Shown here piece by piece: positions 6,490 to 13,420 of a stretch of DNA of 40,370 bases. Within the stretch, counting starts at the first letter, position 1. The number at the start of each line of letters is the position of its first letter. The stretch comes from a virus. The stretch spans positions 1 through 40,370 of the IMG/VR virus record IMGVR_UViG_3300031697_000459. One strand, written 5' to 3'. The translations under genes and the position numbers were made by a program. Under the pieces are notes generated by a model. The model was not told the DNA's origin. It ran no database searches and worked only from the letters and a program-made list of their open reading frames with translations.

Positions 6490-8032
6490 GGATAAAGTTG
6501 AAAAGAGAGTCGAAGCTGAAAAGAGCAAGGGGGCGGGGAAAAAGGAGGGCGGTAGTGAAGAGCCTCCAGTTGATTTCATCCGTAAGTGCTATATGGCAAA
6601 TGAGGTTGGGGATTCATTGCTTTATAACTCAGTGCACCGTGGCAAGTTTGTTTACAATGTTATTACAAAAAATTGGATGACCTGGGCGAATCCGCACTGG
6701 GTCGATGACCATAACGATTCAACTCTTGCTGCCATGGAGGGTGTTGTCGATCAATATCTTCGTTTGGTGGATGTTTATGACGGTGAAATTGGTAAGGCAG
6801 AAAGCGCTGGAGCATCCAAAAAGCTGATAGATAAAAAGGTATCTATTCTGAAGCGAATTTCAAGCAGACTTCGTGGTGATGCTGGCCGTAAGAAAATTCT
6901 CAACTGCAGCCGGTCCAATGCGGATCCGCTCACCGTCCATCCAAAGCAGCTCGACCGGGAGCCGTGGTTATTTCCTTGTGCAAATGCTGTTGTAGATTTG
7001 CGTACTGGATTGGATCGCCCTGGGCGTCCTGAGGATTATCTGACAAAGGCGTCCGCAATAGAATGGAAAGGTATTGATGAGCCATGCCCAAACTGGGATG
7101 CCTTCCTGCAGGCTATTTTGGATGAGGATCAAGATGTCGTTGATTTTTTGCACCGTGTTCTCGGTTATTCGATAACAGGGCTCAATATGGAACGTATTTT
7201 CCTTGTTCTTTTTGGTAAGCATGGCCAGAACGGTAAAGGTACCATGATGGAAATCCTCTACCATGTGCTTGGCAGGATGGCTGGGCCTATCCAGTCGGAA
7301 ATGCTTATGAGCCAGAAGTTTTCAAAGTCGAGCTCTGGGCCATCCCCTGATCTGATGGCATTAAAGGCGAGGCGTTTGGCGTGGGCTTCGGAGACTGAAG
7401 AAGGTCAATCTTTTGCAGCAGGGCGTCTCAAGCTCTTCTCCGGTGGTGATCCTCTGGTTGGTCGTGGGCTGAATGATAAGGACCAGACTACTTTTCTGCC
7501 ATCGCATACGCTGTTCCTGCTCACCAACACTCTTCCCCATGCACCAGCCCATGACAATGCTTTCTGGGAGCGAATAAAGGTAATCGATTTTCCATTTTCT
7601 TTTGTGCGGCGCAAGCCAACAGCTGACCATGAACGGCAAGCGGATCCCAACCTGCTGGATAAACTGAAGGCAGAATCTTCCGGTATCCTGGCCTGGCTGG
7701 TGCGTGGTTGTCTGGCCTGGCAAAAACAAAGCATGGCGCCACCGGAAAAAGTCCTGAACGATTCTTTAAAATATCGAAGAACAGAAGACGATCTGCAGGA
7801 TTTTATCGAGCAGTGCTGCAAAGTGGACAAAGAGGATCCTAAACTCAGGGAACCTGCCTCTGCGATGTATGGAAGATATAAGACCTGGTGGGCGGATCAG
7901 TCTCCAGCCAGACCCATGTCATCCAAAAAATTTGGCGATATTATGTCCCGCAAGGGCTTCGATCGCATCAAGTCCAATGGCAAGATGCAATACATCGGCA
8001 TCTGTCTTGTGGTCACAGCAGAGGATAAATAA
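6461..8032 (+). CDS. P4/D5-type SF3 replicative helicase (primase C-terminal family)
   Basis: 523 residues. Residues 1-240 match the D5 N-terminal-like region that precedes the helicase. Walker A is GKHGQNGKGT near residues 251-260, Walker B in RRLAWASETEEG near 305-315, motif C and arginine finger in LLTNTLPHAPAHDNAFWERI near 352-371. The family forms hexameric ring helicases that open origins in phage P4, poxviruses and plasmid-like elements. The final 80 residues form a winged-helix-like module also present in the antirepressor at 16462-17244. The repeat-rich possible origin starts right after the stop, and the primase is beyond it. The active sites look intact. Confidence 0.9.
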   Translation: MSVADINSYRDKVEKRVEAEKSKGAGKKEGGSEEPPVDFIRKCYMANEVGDSLLYNSVHRGKFVYNVITKNWMTWANPHWVDDHNDSTLAAMEGVVDQYLRLVDVYDGEIGKAESAGASKKLIDKKVSILKRISSRLRGDAGRKKILNCSRSNADPLTVHPKQLDREPWLFPCANAVVDLRTGLDRPGRPEDYLTKASAIEWKGIDEPCPNWDAFLQAILDEDQDVVDFLHRVLGYSITGLNMERIFLVLFGKHGQNGKGTMMEILYHVLGRMAGPIQSEMLMSQKFSKSSSGPSPDLMALKARRLAWASETEEGQSFAAGRLKLFSGGDPLVGRGLNDKDQTTFLPSHTLFLLTNTLPHAPAHDNAFWERIKVIDFPFSFVRRKPTADHERQADPNLLDKLKAESSGILAWLVRGCLAWQKQSMAPPEKVLNDSLKYRRTEDDLQDFIEQCCKVDKEDPKLREPASAMYGRYKTWWADQSPARPMSSKKFGDIMSRKGFDRIKSNGKMQYIGICLVVTAEDK

Positions 8033-8405
8033 TGGTGAATTCACAAAAGATCATCCCTTCATCCCCGTATCCTCCCCGTATCCTCCCCGCGTTAACTGCT
8101 TGCCACGACAATGCTTTTTTCGATTTCGGGGATGAAGGGATGAAAATCCCTATACGCACACACGGAACGAATACTATAGGAGAGATAGGGTTGCCGTGTG
8201 TGTATGTATATATATCCTCCCTTACTCCCTATTTATATAAAAAGAAGGAAGAAAGAAGAGGTATGTTATTAATATTGCAGACGTTATTTTCTGGTCTGTT
8301 TTGGGGAGGATTGACAAAAGTTTATCCCCGTATCCTCCCCGTGTATCTGTCGTTCGTACGTATCTTCCTGATAAATCAACACAATAGTACAGGGAGGATC
8401 ATCCC
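8033..8405. repeat. iteron-like cluster and inverted repeats, candidate replication origin
   Basis: No convincing gene in this 373-base gap. A perfect 17-bp inverted repeat pairs 8051-8067 (TCATCCCTTCATCCCCG) with 8127-8143. An 11-bp unit CCCCGTATCCT is tandem at 8063-8073 and 8074-8084 and recurs at 8326-8336. The core ATCCTCCCC occurs at 8069-8077, 8080-8088, 8332-8340 and inverted at 8303-8311; shorter ATCCTCCC at 8214-8221 and inverted at 8392-8399. A 9-bp hairpin CACACACGG/CCGTGTGTG is at 8157-8165/8194-8202, next to an AT-rich stretch (8203-8270). Position between helicase and primase suggests the origin; regulatory binding sites are the alternative. Confidence 0.6.
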
Positions 8406-9824
8406 TTGTTAAATATCACCGATCTCTACACTCAAGATGTGGGCGAACCAAGAAGAGCGGGCCCACGTGAAGCCCAGGGGCCATGTCCTGGTTGCGGCGG
8501 AAATGATCGCTTCTGTCTCTACCCGAAACAGGGTGAAGGATACGCCCAGGGAATGGGAACATATCACTGTGGCCATGGCAAAGGCGGTAACGGTTGCGGC
8601 AAAGGTGGTGATGTTATCCAGTATCTGATTGATTTTCGTGGAATGACTTTCAAAGATGCCTGCGGATATCTTGGGATTGAGATCAAAGGGGCATCCAGTG
8701 CGATGAAGTATCGTGCTCCGGATGCTCCTAAAAACTGTTCTCGCCAAATATTCACTCCGGCTGTTCTCAACTATTCGGATCAGGTAGAAGAGCCACAGCT
8801 GTGGAGTAAAAAGGGAATGGAGTTTGTGGAGCGCTGCCACCTGGCTCTGCTCGAACGACAGACAACCATCGATTATCTGGCAGGCCGTGGGATCTCAATG
8901 GTCTCCATCAAAAAATATAAACTCGGGTTCCATGAAGGTCAGGAACGTAAGGGCGAAAAGTATCAACCCTCGTTCCGTCCGTGGCCTGCATGGGGCCTGC
9001 GCAACGAGAAAAAAGAAAATGGTCGTGGCCGTATGCTTATGCTCCCTGCAGGGCTGGTTATTCCGTATACGGTTGGCAAATTGCTTCACCGGCTCACCAT
9101 TCGTCTTCTTCGTCCTGATCCTCAGAACCCTAAAAAGAAATATCATTACGTTGTTGGCTCCATGCGCGATGTGTGGCTCTCTAATCCATCAGCTAAGGCT
9201 TTCGTGACCTCAGAGGCGGAACTTGACTGTATAGCCGTTGACGAGGCCGCTGGGGATATTGTGGGGACGGTTGGTATTGGTTCGACAGGTGTTAAGCCGG
9301 AAAAGAGGGCGGATGAGGCGCTTTCCCGTTCACTCTGTATTCTGGATGGCCTTGATTACGATCAGGCTGGAGCCAAGGCTGGTGCCTGGTGGGATGAAAC
9401 CTATTCTCAGTCAAGACGCTGGCCGGTGCCGGAAGGAAAAGATCCTGGAGAGGCCTTTGCTGCAGGTGTTGACTTGCGGCTGTGGATCCTTGCTGGACTT
9501 CCTCCGGTTTTTCAGGAAGAAAAAGAGCCTGCCCGGGTTGAAGAAATTGAGCCTCCTGTGGCGGCGGATCCACTGCCTCCAGTTCAACTTGGTAGCCGTG
9601 CCGATTTAACGGAGCTCAAACAGCTCCTGCAGGAGTCGAATGGTGCATTTTGTCTCTATGATCTTGGTAGTGGTCTCAAAAGAGAGATACCTGCTGGCTG
9701 GTGTGAGAAAAATCCTGAAAAGAATAATCGCATGAATGATCTGTTTTATCGCTCAGATGTTGTGGGTGACTTTATGATGGAGCTGGCTGACGGATTGTAC
9801 CGATATCAGTCTGTGCCTGGGTAG
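8406..9824 (+). CDS. DNA primase with CHC2 zinc finger and TOPRIM domain
   Basis: 472 residues. Start is TTG at 8406 with a strong GGGAGG site at 8392-8397. Zinc finger: CPGCGGNDRF from residue 27, with Cys27, Cys30, Cys55, His57 and Cys64 as candidate ligands. The helix GGDVIQYLIDFRGMTFKDAC follows, as in CHC2 domains. TOPRIM-like core: FVTSEAELDCIAVDEAAG from about residue 266 (catalytic Glu) and LCILDGLDYDQAGA near 308 (acidic pair). The C-terminal 90 residues, after a Pro/Glu-rich linker, are unassigned. It synthesises primers for phage replication with the helicase encoded upstream. Domains appear complete. Confidence 0.88.
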   Translation: MLNITDLYTQDVGEPRRAGPREAQGPCPGCGGNDRFCLYPKQGEGYAQGMGTYHCGHGKGGNGCGKGGDVIQYLIDFRGMTFKDACGYLGIEIKGASSAMKYRAPDAPKNCSRQIFTPAVLNYSDQVEEPQLWSKKGMEFVERCHLALLERQTTIDYLAGRGISMVSIKKYKLGFHEGQERKGEKYQPSFRPWPAWGLRNEKKENGRGRMLMLPAGLVIPYTVGKLLHRLTIRLLRPDPQNPKKKYHYVVGSMRDVWLSNPSAKAFVTSEAELDCIAVDEAAGDIVGTVGIGSTGVKPEKRADEALSRSLCILDGLDYDQAGAKAGAWWDETYSQSRRWPVPEGKDPGEAFAAGVDLRLWILAGLPPVFQEEKEPARVEEIEPPVAADPLPPVQLGSRADLTELKQLLQESNGAFCLYDLGSGLKREIPAGWCEKNPEKNNRMNDLFYRSDVVGDFMMELADGLYRYQSVPG

Positions 9825-9833
9825 GGGGAATAA

Positions 9834-10367
9834 ATGGAAATCTTCAAATCAAAAGCAGCTGTATTCCGCTATCTGGAAGAGCAGGGCGATTGGGCTGTCA
9901 GCCGATCGCAGTTTTACGATCATTGTAAGGATCGTCTGCTTCGTCCTGGTAAGGATGGACAATTCACCCTTGCCGATGTGAATAAATATGCAAAGCAAAA
10001 TCTGAAAGAAGCAGCCACGGGCAGGAAGGCGTCAGACAAGCTGGATAAGATGCATGAAGAGAAGATGGGAGTCGAGCTTGATCAGGCAAAGGTCAAGCTC
10101 GAAAAGGATCAGCACGATCTGGATACTCGCAAGGGAAAGTATGTGAGCCGTGATGAGTTTGAGCTGGCCATCGTCTCCAGGGCGGTGGCCTTTATGGCTC
10201 ATCTCAATCATGCAATCCAGGCAAATACTCCTGATTGGATCGATCTTGTTAATGGGGATCAATTGCGTGCTGCAGAACTTGTGCACGCTGTGTCGGAGGT
10301 TGTTGAACAGCGTATGAGTGATTTTGCTGCTGATGCTGAATTTGATGTGATATTTGAGGCGACTTGA
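9834..10367 (+). CDS. terminase small subunit, Nu1-like
   Basis: 177 residues, ATG at 9834, ten bases after the primase, with GGGGGAAT upstream. Residues 1-50 form a winged-helix-like DNA-binding region (MEIFKSKAAVFRYLEEQGDW, SRSQFYDHCKD), followed by a long helical/coiled-coil segment (LDQAKVKLEKDQHDLDTRKG) and a helical C-terminus. This is the order seen in Nu1-type and other phage small terminase subunits, which recognise the packaging site. The large subunit lies 3 kb downstream, beyond the integron-like element, whereas these genes are normally adjacent. The family call rests on domain order and context. Confidence 0.65.
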   Translation: MEIFKSKAAVFRYLEEQGDWAVSRSQFYDHCKDRLLRPGKDGQFTLADVNKYAKQNLKEAATGRKASDKLDKMHEEKMGVELDQAKVKLEKDQHDLDTRKGKYVSRDEFELAIVSRAVAFMAHLNHAIQANTPDWIDLVNGDQLRAAELVHAVSEVVEQRMSDFAADAEFDVIFEAT

Positions 10368-10639
10368 TGAATGAAACGGCACATATAGGTGGAAATAGCT
10401 ATGAGTTGGCCCGGGAGATGCGTAAAAGGATGCCCTGCCCGATTCATAATAATTTACAAACCAGGATTGCAAAGACATCGTTTGTTGAAATGTGTCTGCG
10501 TCATCAGCAACAATCAAAAGTCCCTGCAGCTGTAAAGTTTAGCCCTGGGCGGTCGCACTGTGTTGGGTGTGCTACTGGGAAGTTGATTGAGGATGGGAAG
10601 AAATTTAATAAGCCGGATTCTGTTGTTTGGCTTGGGTAA
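10367..10639 (+). CDS. small Cys/His protein whose stop lies in an attC core
   Basis: 90 residues from ATG 10367, whose A is the last base of the previous stop (TGATG), so translation is probably coupled to the small terminase. Cysteines and histidines (CPIHNN at 24-29, CLRHQQ near 44, RSHCVGCATG near 64-73) could make a zinc site. No family recognised. Its TAA stop is bases 4-6 of the inverse core GGGTAAC of the first attC, the same arrangement as the last gene of both following cassettes. It may be a cassette gene that lost its left boundary, or the phage gene next to which cassettes inserted. Confidence 0.6.
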   Translation: MNETAHIGGNSYELAREMRKRMPCPIHNNLQTRIAKTSFVEMCLRHQQQSKVPAAVKFSPGRSHCVGCATGKLIEDGKKFNKPDSVVWLG

Positions 10640-10768
10640 CGTTTGAAAATAAGGGGAAACAAGCGGAATTAGCACGAAACGCGGCATGGAAACCAGTTGT
10701 TTCCAAAAAGGAAATAGCTGGCCTGAAAATGGACGTGCTTGTTTTCCCTCTTGATTGCGTTGTTAACT
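10634..10768 (+). repeat. integron attC site 1 (135 bp)
   Basis: Inverse core R'' GGGTAAC (10634-10640) and core R' GTTAACT (10762-10768) flank imperfect arms AAGGGGAAACAAGC (10651-10664) and GCTTGTTTTCCCTCTT (10737-10752). These pair with unpaired bases on one side, as expected of folded attC sites. A terminal hairpin is AGTTGTTTCC / GGAAATAGCT (about 10695-10719). Arms and length match attC site 2. Confidence 0.85.
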
Positions 10769-10788
10769 TTTTTATTGAGGATTTGAGA

Positions 10789-11025
10789 ATGAAAAATAAA
10801 TTAACTGATTTGAACAATCATCTTTTTGCACAATTGGAAAGGTTGGGCGATGAGGATCTGGAAGGTGATAAGTTGAAAGAAGAAATTGTACGCTCTTCTG
10901 CCATCACTAGCGTGGCCAAAGAAATTATAGCAAATGGTGCTTTGGTGCTTAACGCACAAAAGGCTATCGCTCAAGGTGATCTGTTCGGAAAACCTGTTCC
11001 AGCAATGCTTGAGGGTAGCAAATAG
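10789..11025 (+). CDS. cassette A protein 1: small helical protein paired with HNH gene
   Basis: 78 residues from ATG 10789, with GAGG at 10777-10780; the longer frame from 10627 would run through attC1. Sequence is helical and acidic (LTDLNNHLFAQLERLGDEDL, then SSAITSVAKEIIANGALVLN). I recognise this type of 75-85-residue protein as a frequent upstream neighbour of phage HNH-endonuclease genes, function unknown. Its stop TAG overlaps the GTG start of the endonuclease, so the pair is one translational unit inside cassette A. Confidence 0.7.
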   Translation: MKNKLTDLNNHLFAQLERLGDEDLEGDKLKEEIVRSSAITSVAKEIIANGALVLNAQKAIAQGDLFGKPVPAMLEGSK

Positions 11026-11627
11026 TGCCGTTTCGATACACAGATGAAATGTTGGGATTTCTTGAGATTGGATTTAAGAGCATGCCTGTGGCTGAGTTGA
11101 CAAATGCTTTTAATCAGAAATACGACACCAACAAAAAGAAAACAGCTATCCATGGTTTGCTTACCAGGAAAGGTTTTACTTGTGGTCGCAGCGGACATTT
11201 TAAAAAAGGTCAAAAATCATGGAACCATGGAAAAAAAGGTTACATGGGGCCCAACCGCACCAGTTTTAAAAAAGGCAATCTGCCACATAACCACAAACCA
11301 TTATGGAGTGAGCGGATTAGTAAGGATGGTTATGTGGAAATATCGGTTCCGGAACGAAACCCACACACGGGTTTTAAGACAAGATATAAGCACAAGCATG
11401 TCTGGCTTTGGGAACAACAGCATGGCCCTGCACCCAAAGGTTATGCTGTTGTTTTTAAAGATGGAAATAATAGAAATTTCGAGGATGATAATTTAAGGCT
11501 TATAAGCAGGGCTGAATTGCTTTATCTGAACAGAAACGGATATTCAAAGTTGCCTGTTGAGTTTAAGCCGACAATGAGAAAAGTCGCGAAGGTAGCCGTT
11601 AAAGCGGCTGAGTTGGGGAGAAGTTAA
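11025..11627 (+). CDS. cassette A protein 2: HTH plus HNH-family endonuclease
   Basis: 200 residues, GTG start at 11025 (TAGTG overlap) with GAGGG upstream. Residues 1-50 are an HTH (LGFLEIGFKSMPVAELTNAF then IHGLLTRKGFTCG). Residues 55-92 are the Gly/Lys/His-rich linker typical of the family (GHFKKGQKSWNHGKKGYMG). Residues 123-158 form the HNH core (HKHVWLWEQQHGPAPKGYAV, then KDGNNRNFEDDNL). Where many relatives have His before KDGN there is Phe (VVFKDGN), so catalysis may be altered. Such proteins often act as free-standing phage nucleases or nick near packaging genes. The TAA stop sits in the attC2 inverse core. Confidence 0.82.
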   Translation: MPFRYTDEMLGFLEIGFKSMPVAELTNAFNQKYDTNKKKTAIHGLLTRKGFTCGRSGHFKKGQKSWNHGKKGYMGPNRTSFKKGNLPHNHKPLWSERISKDGYVEISVPERNPHTGFKTRYKHKHVWLWEQQHGPAPKGYAVVFKDGNNRNFEDDNLRLISRAELLYLNRNGYSKLPVEFKPTMRKVAKVAVKAAELGRS

Positions 11628-11756
11628 CGTCTCAAGCTAAGGGGAAACAAGCGGCCAAGCACGGGGCGTGGGCCGCAGTGAGTTGTTTCCATTTTGGAAC
11701 ATACTGAATTCGGAGAACCGCCGTGCTTGTTTTCCCTCTTGAGCGTTTTGTTATGC
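11622..11756 (+). repeat. integron attC site 2 (135 bp)
   Basis: R'' AGTTAAC (11622-11628), R' GTTATGC (11750-11756). Arms CTCAAGCTAAGGGGAAACAAGC and GCTTGTTTTCCCTCTTGAG pair imperfectly; inner arms AGCACGG and CCGTGCT extend the stem; terminal hairpin AGTTGTTTCC / GGAACATACT. Same length and same arm sequences as attC1, so both belong to one attC family. Confidence 0.88.
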
Positions 11757-12160
11757 GAATTTTACATTTAACGTTGAAAAAGCAATGGTTTGACATGATC
11801 CTGTCCGGCGAAAAGAAAGCCGAATACCGGGAGGTAAAGGACTACTGGGCCAGGCGGCTACTGGTAACAAAACCATACGGTGAGATTGAGTGGGCAGTAT
11901 GGGAGGAGATGTTGTGTGATCTTCGTCAGCCGTTCAAGCGCCACACTGATGTTTCCGAGCTGTTGACCTTTTTTGATCTGCGCTTTCGAGACTACGATGC
12001 TATCAAATTTCGGAACGGTTACGCAAAAAACGCCCCCTCATTCCTGGTCGAGTGCAGGGGTGTTGCAGTAAAAAATGGCCGTCAAAAATGGGGAGCAAAG
12101 CAAGGCGAATTTTATTTTGCTTTGCGGCTCGGCAATATTTTGCATGGGGAGCAAATATGA
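11753..12160 (+). CDS. cassette B protein 1: ASCH-domain protein
   Basis: 135 residues if started at the ATG at 11753, which lies inside the core site GTTATGC; a GTG at 11723 inside attC2 is the alternative. N-terminus MRILHLTLKKQWFDMILSGE and KKAEYREVKDYWARRL match the ASCH signature (beta strand, then helix ending SGEKKxExR). The C-terminus returns to beta strands (PSFLVECRGVAVKNG, GEFYFALRLG). ASCH domains have a PUA-like fold and are thought to bind RNA or modified nucleotides. No ribosome site of its own is obvious. It overlaps the next gene (ATGA). Confidence 0.8.
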   Translation: MRILHLTLKKQWFDMILSGEKKAEYREVKDYWARRLLVTKPYGEIEWAVWEEMLCDLRQPFKRHTDVSELLTFFDLRFRDYDAIKFRNGYAKNAPSFLVECRGVAVKNGRQKWGAKQGEFYFALRLGNILHGEQI

Positions 12161-12378
12161 GCATAGCTAAAAAATTGTATGACAGGGCTTTCTCCGGAGC
12201 GAGAGATCCGCGCAGCGATGCGTATAAATCAGGAGTTTTGTCAGCCTTGATGTACAGGTCCGGAGAAGGCCCAAGCCCCAAAGAACACATGCCTTTTGTT
12301 GCTGGCACCGCTGAGTTTGATGCGTGGTGCGCCGGGCTGGATGAAGGGTACAATCGGTGGCGGATTTACGCCGCATAA
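12157..12378 (+). CDS. cassette B protein 2: small protein, unknown
   Basis: 73 residues, ATG at 12157 overlapping the ASCH stop, with GGGGAG upstream. Sequence is mixed and small-residue-rich (YDRAFSGARDPRSDAYKSGV, then FVAGTAEFDAWCAGLDEGYN), compatible with a compact helical protein. I have the impression of similar small proteins in phages and mobile gene cassettes but cannot assign a family. The TAA stop is bases 4-6 of the inverse core GCATAAC at 12373-12379. Confidence 0.7.
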   Translation: MSIAKKLYDRAFSGARDPRSDAYKSGVLSALMYRSGEGPSPKEHMPFVAGTAEFDAWCAGLDEGYNRWRIYAA

Positions 12379-12447
12379 CAGGCGATATAAAGCCACATGG
12401 CACGATAACCAATAATATTAACCGACAAAGCAGGCCAAGGAGGAAAC
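12373..12447. other. partial attC or attI candidate upstream of intI
   Basis: Starts with GCATAAC (12373-12379), the exact complement of cassette B's own core GTTATGC, so it is the left end of cassette B's attC. No matching arm or R' core follows before intI at 12448, so the site is truncated, diverged or fused to an attI. On the minus strand three GTTA-type motifs occur here (GTTAATA, GTTATCG, GTTATGC), as in an attI with integrase-binding repeats. No LexA box is visible. Confidence 0.5.
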
Positions 12448-13416
12448 ATGAGCAAACCAATATTGATGGAACAAATACGAAATACCATGGCTTTCATGCA
12501 TTATTCTCGCAGGACCGAAAAATCATATGTTGGTTGGATTGTAAGGTATCTCCGGTTTTATGACTTCAAAACTCACCCTAAAGACTTGCACGAAATTGAC
12601 ATTGAGCGCTTTCTCACTTACTTGGCAAGAGAGCGTAATGTGTCAGTTTCTACTCAAAAACAAGCTCTTAATGCAATAGCGTTTTTATATAAAAAGGTGC
12701 TCAAAATTGAGATGGCGAGTTTCGCAAATTTTTCCAGGGCCACAAAGCCAAGGCGGCTCCCTGTTGTTTTGTCTCATCAAGAGGTCGATGCTGTTTTGGG
12801 AAATCTTTCAGGCGTACATTGGCTTGTTGGGATGATTATGTATGGTGGTGGACTTCGTTTAAATGAAGCCCTTTCTCTTCGCATTAAGGATATAGATTTC
12901 GATCGTCAGGTGTTAAATGTTCGAGACGGAAAAGGCGGCAAGGATCGTGTCACAGTTTTACCAAAATCATTGACAGAACCACTTAAAACACACCTGCTTT
13001 TTGTTCACCGGCAACATCAGCAGAATTTGAATGCAGGATTTGGAACAGTTTACCTGCCTCATGCTCTGGCAAGAAAATACCCTTCTGCCGAGTCTGAATG
13101 GGCATGGCAGTATGTTTTCCCTGCGACGCGTATTTCAATAGATCCTCGCAGTAAGGCAGAGCGTAGGCATCATTTACACGACTCAGCTATTTCAAAGGCT
13201 GTTCGTCGGGCTGTTAAAAAATCAGGAATAACAAAACAGGCAAGTAGTCATACATTCAGGCATTCTTTCGCTACTCATCTTCTGGAGGCTGGATATGATA
13301 TCCGCACTATCCAGGAGCTGCTTGGCCATAAGGATATTTCTACGACCATGATTTATACCCATGTTGCTAAACGGGGAACCTCTGTTCTTAGTCCTGCAGA
13401 TAGGATGGCAGCGTAG
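12448..13416 (+). CDS. intI: integron integrase IntI (tyrosine recombinase)
   Basis: 322 residues, ATG 12448 with AAGGAGG at 12437-12443. Catalytic residues Arg137 ([10 protein letters not shown]), His268 and Arg271 ([20 protein letters not shown]), His294 (LLGHKD) and Tyr303 ([12 protein letters not shown]) are all present. Residues 207-253 carry the insert that separates IntI from Xer[22 protein letters not shown] and [17 protein letters not shown], the same pattern as in IntI1 (ALERKYP, DPRSGVVRRHH). It should recombine single-stranded attC hairpins with attI or other attC sites. The gene abuts the large terminase (four-base gap). It is the only tyrosine recombinase seen, and it is full length. 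Confidence 0.96.
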   Translation: MSKPILMEQIRNTMAFMHYSRRTEKSYVGWIVRYLRFYDFKTHPKDLHEIDIERFLTYLARERNVSVSTQKQALNAIAFLYKKVLKIEMASFANFSRATKPRRLPVVLSHQEVDAVLGNLSGVHWLVGMIMYGGGLRLNEALSLRIKDIDFDRQVLNVRDGKGGKDRVTVLPKSLTEPLKTHLLFVHRQHQQNLNAGFGTVYLPHALARKYPSAESEWAWQYVFPATRISIDPRSKAERRHHLHDSAISKAVRRAVKKSGITKQASSHTFRHSFATHLLEAGYDIRTIQELLGHKDISTTMIYTHVAKRGTSVLSPADRMAA

Positions 13417-13420
13417 CCAT

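Larger units (their letters stand above)
10634..13416 (+). mobile_element. phage-borne integron-like element: attC cassettes plus intI
   Basis: The element splits the terminase genes. Order: attC1, cassette A (10763-11750), attC2, cassette B (from 11751), partial site at 12373, intI. Cassette A begins TTAACT and its own attC has inverse core AGTTAAC, the exact complement of G+TTAACT. Cassette B begins TTATGC and its closing inverse core is GCATAAC, again exact. That relation is what recombination of circular cassettes predicts. Cassettes and intI share one strand and intI is at the 3' end of the array, unlike canonical integrons, where intI is divergent from the cassettes. Confidence 0.85.

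Noticed and set aside
8063-8089. Tandem CCCCGTATCCT repeats as a CRISPR fragment
   Set aside because: Units are 11 bp with no spacers and no cas genes nearby.
8032-8412. Plus-strand ORF of 126 codons between helicase and primase, with TAATG overlap
   Set aside because: It consists largely of the DNA repeats and inverted repeats, reads as low-complexity protein, and overlaps the primase start; DNA function is more likely.
10627-10788. N-terminal extension of the small cassette A protein
   Set aside because: It runs through attC site 1; the ATG at 10789 has a ribosome site and fits the family length.
11723-11752. GTG start of the ASCH gene inside attC2
   Set aside because: The domain starts cleanly at the ATG at 11753; the extra ten residues would be encoded by the recombination site. 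Kept only as an alternative.
12379-12447. LexA-controlled promoter before intI
   Set aside because: No CTGT-N8-ACAG motif is seen in this gap, so SOS control as in other integrons cannot be claimed.
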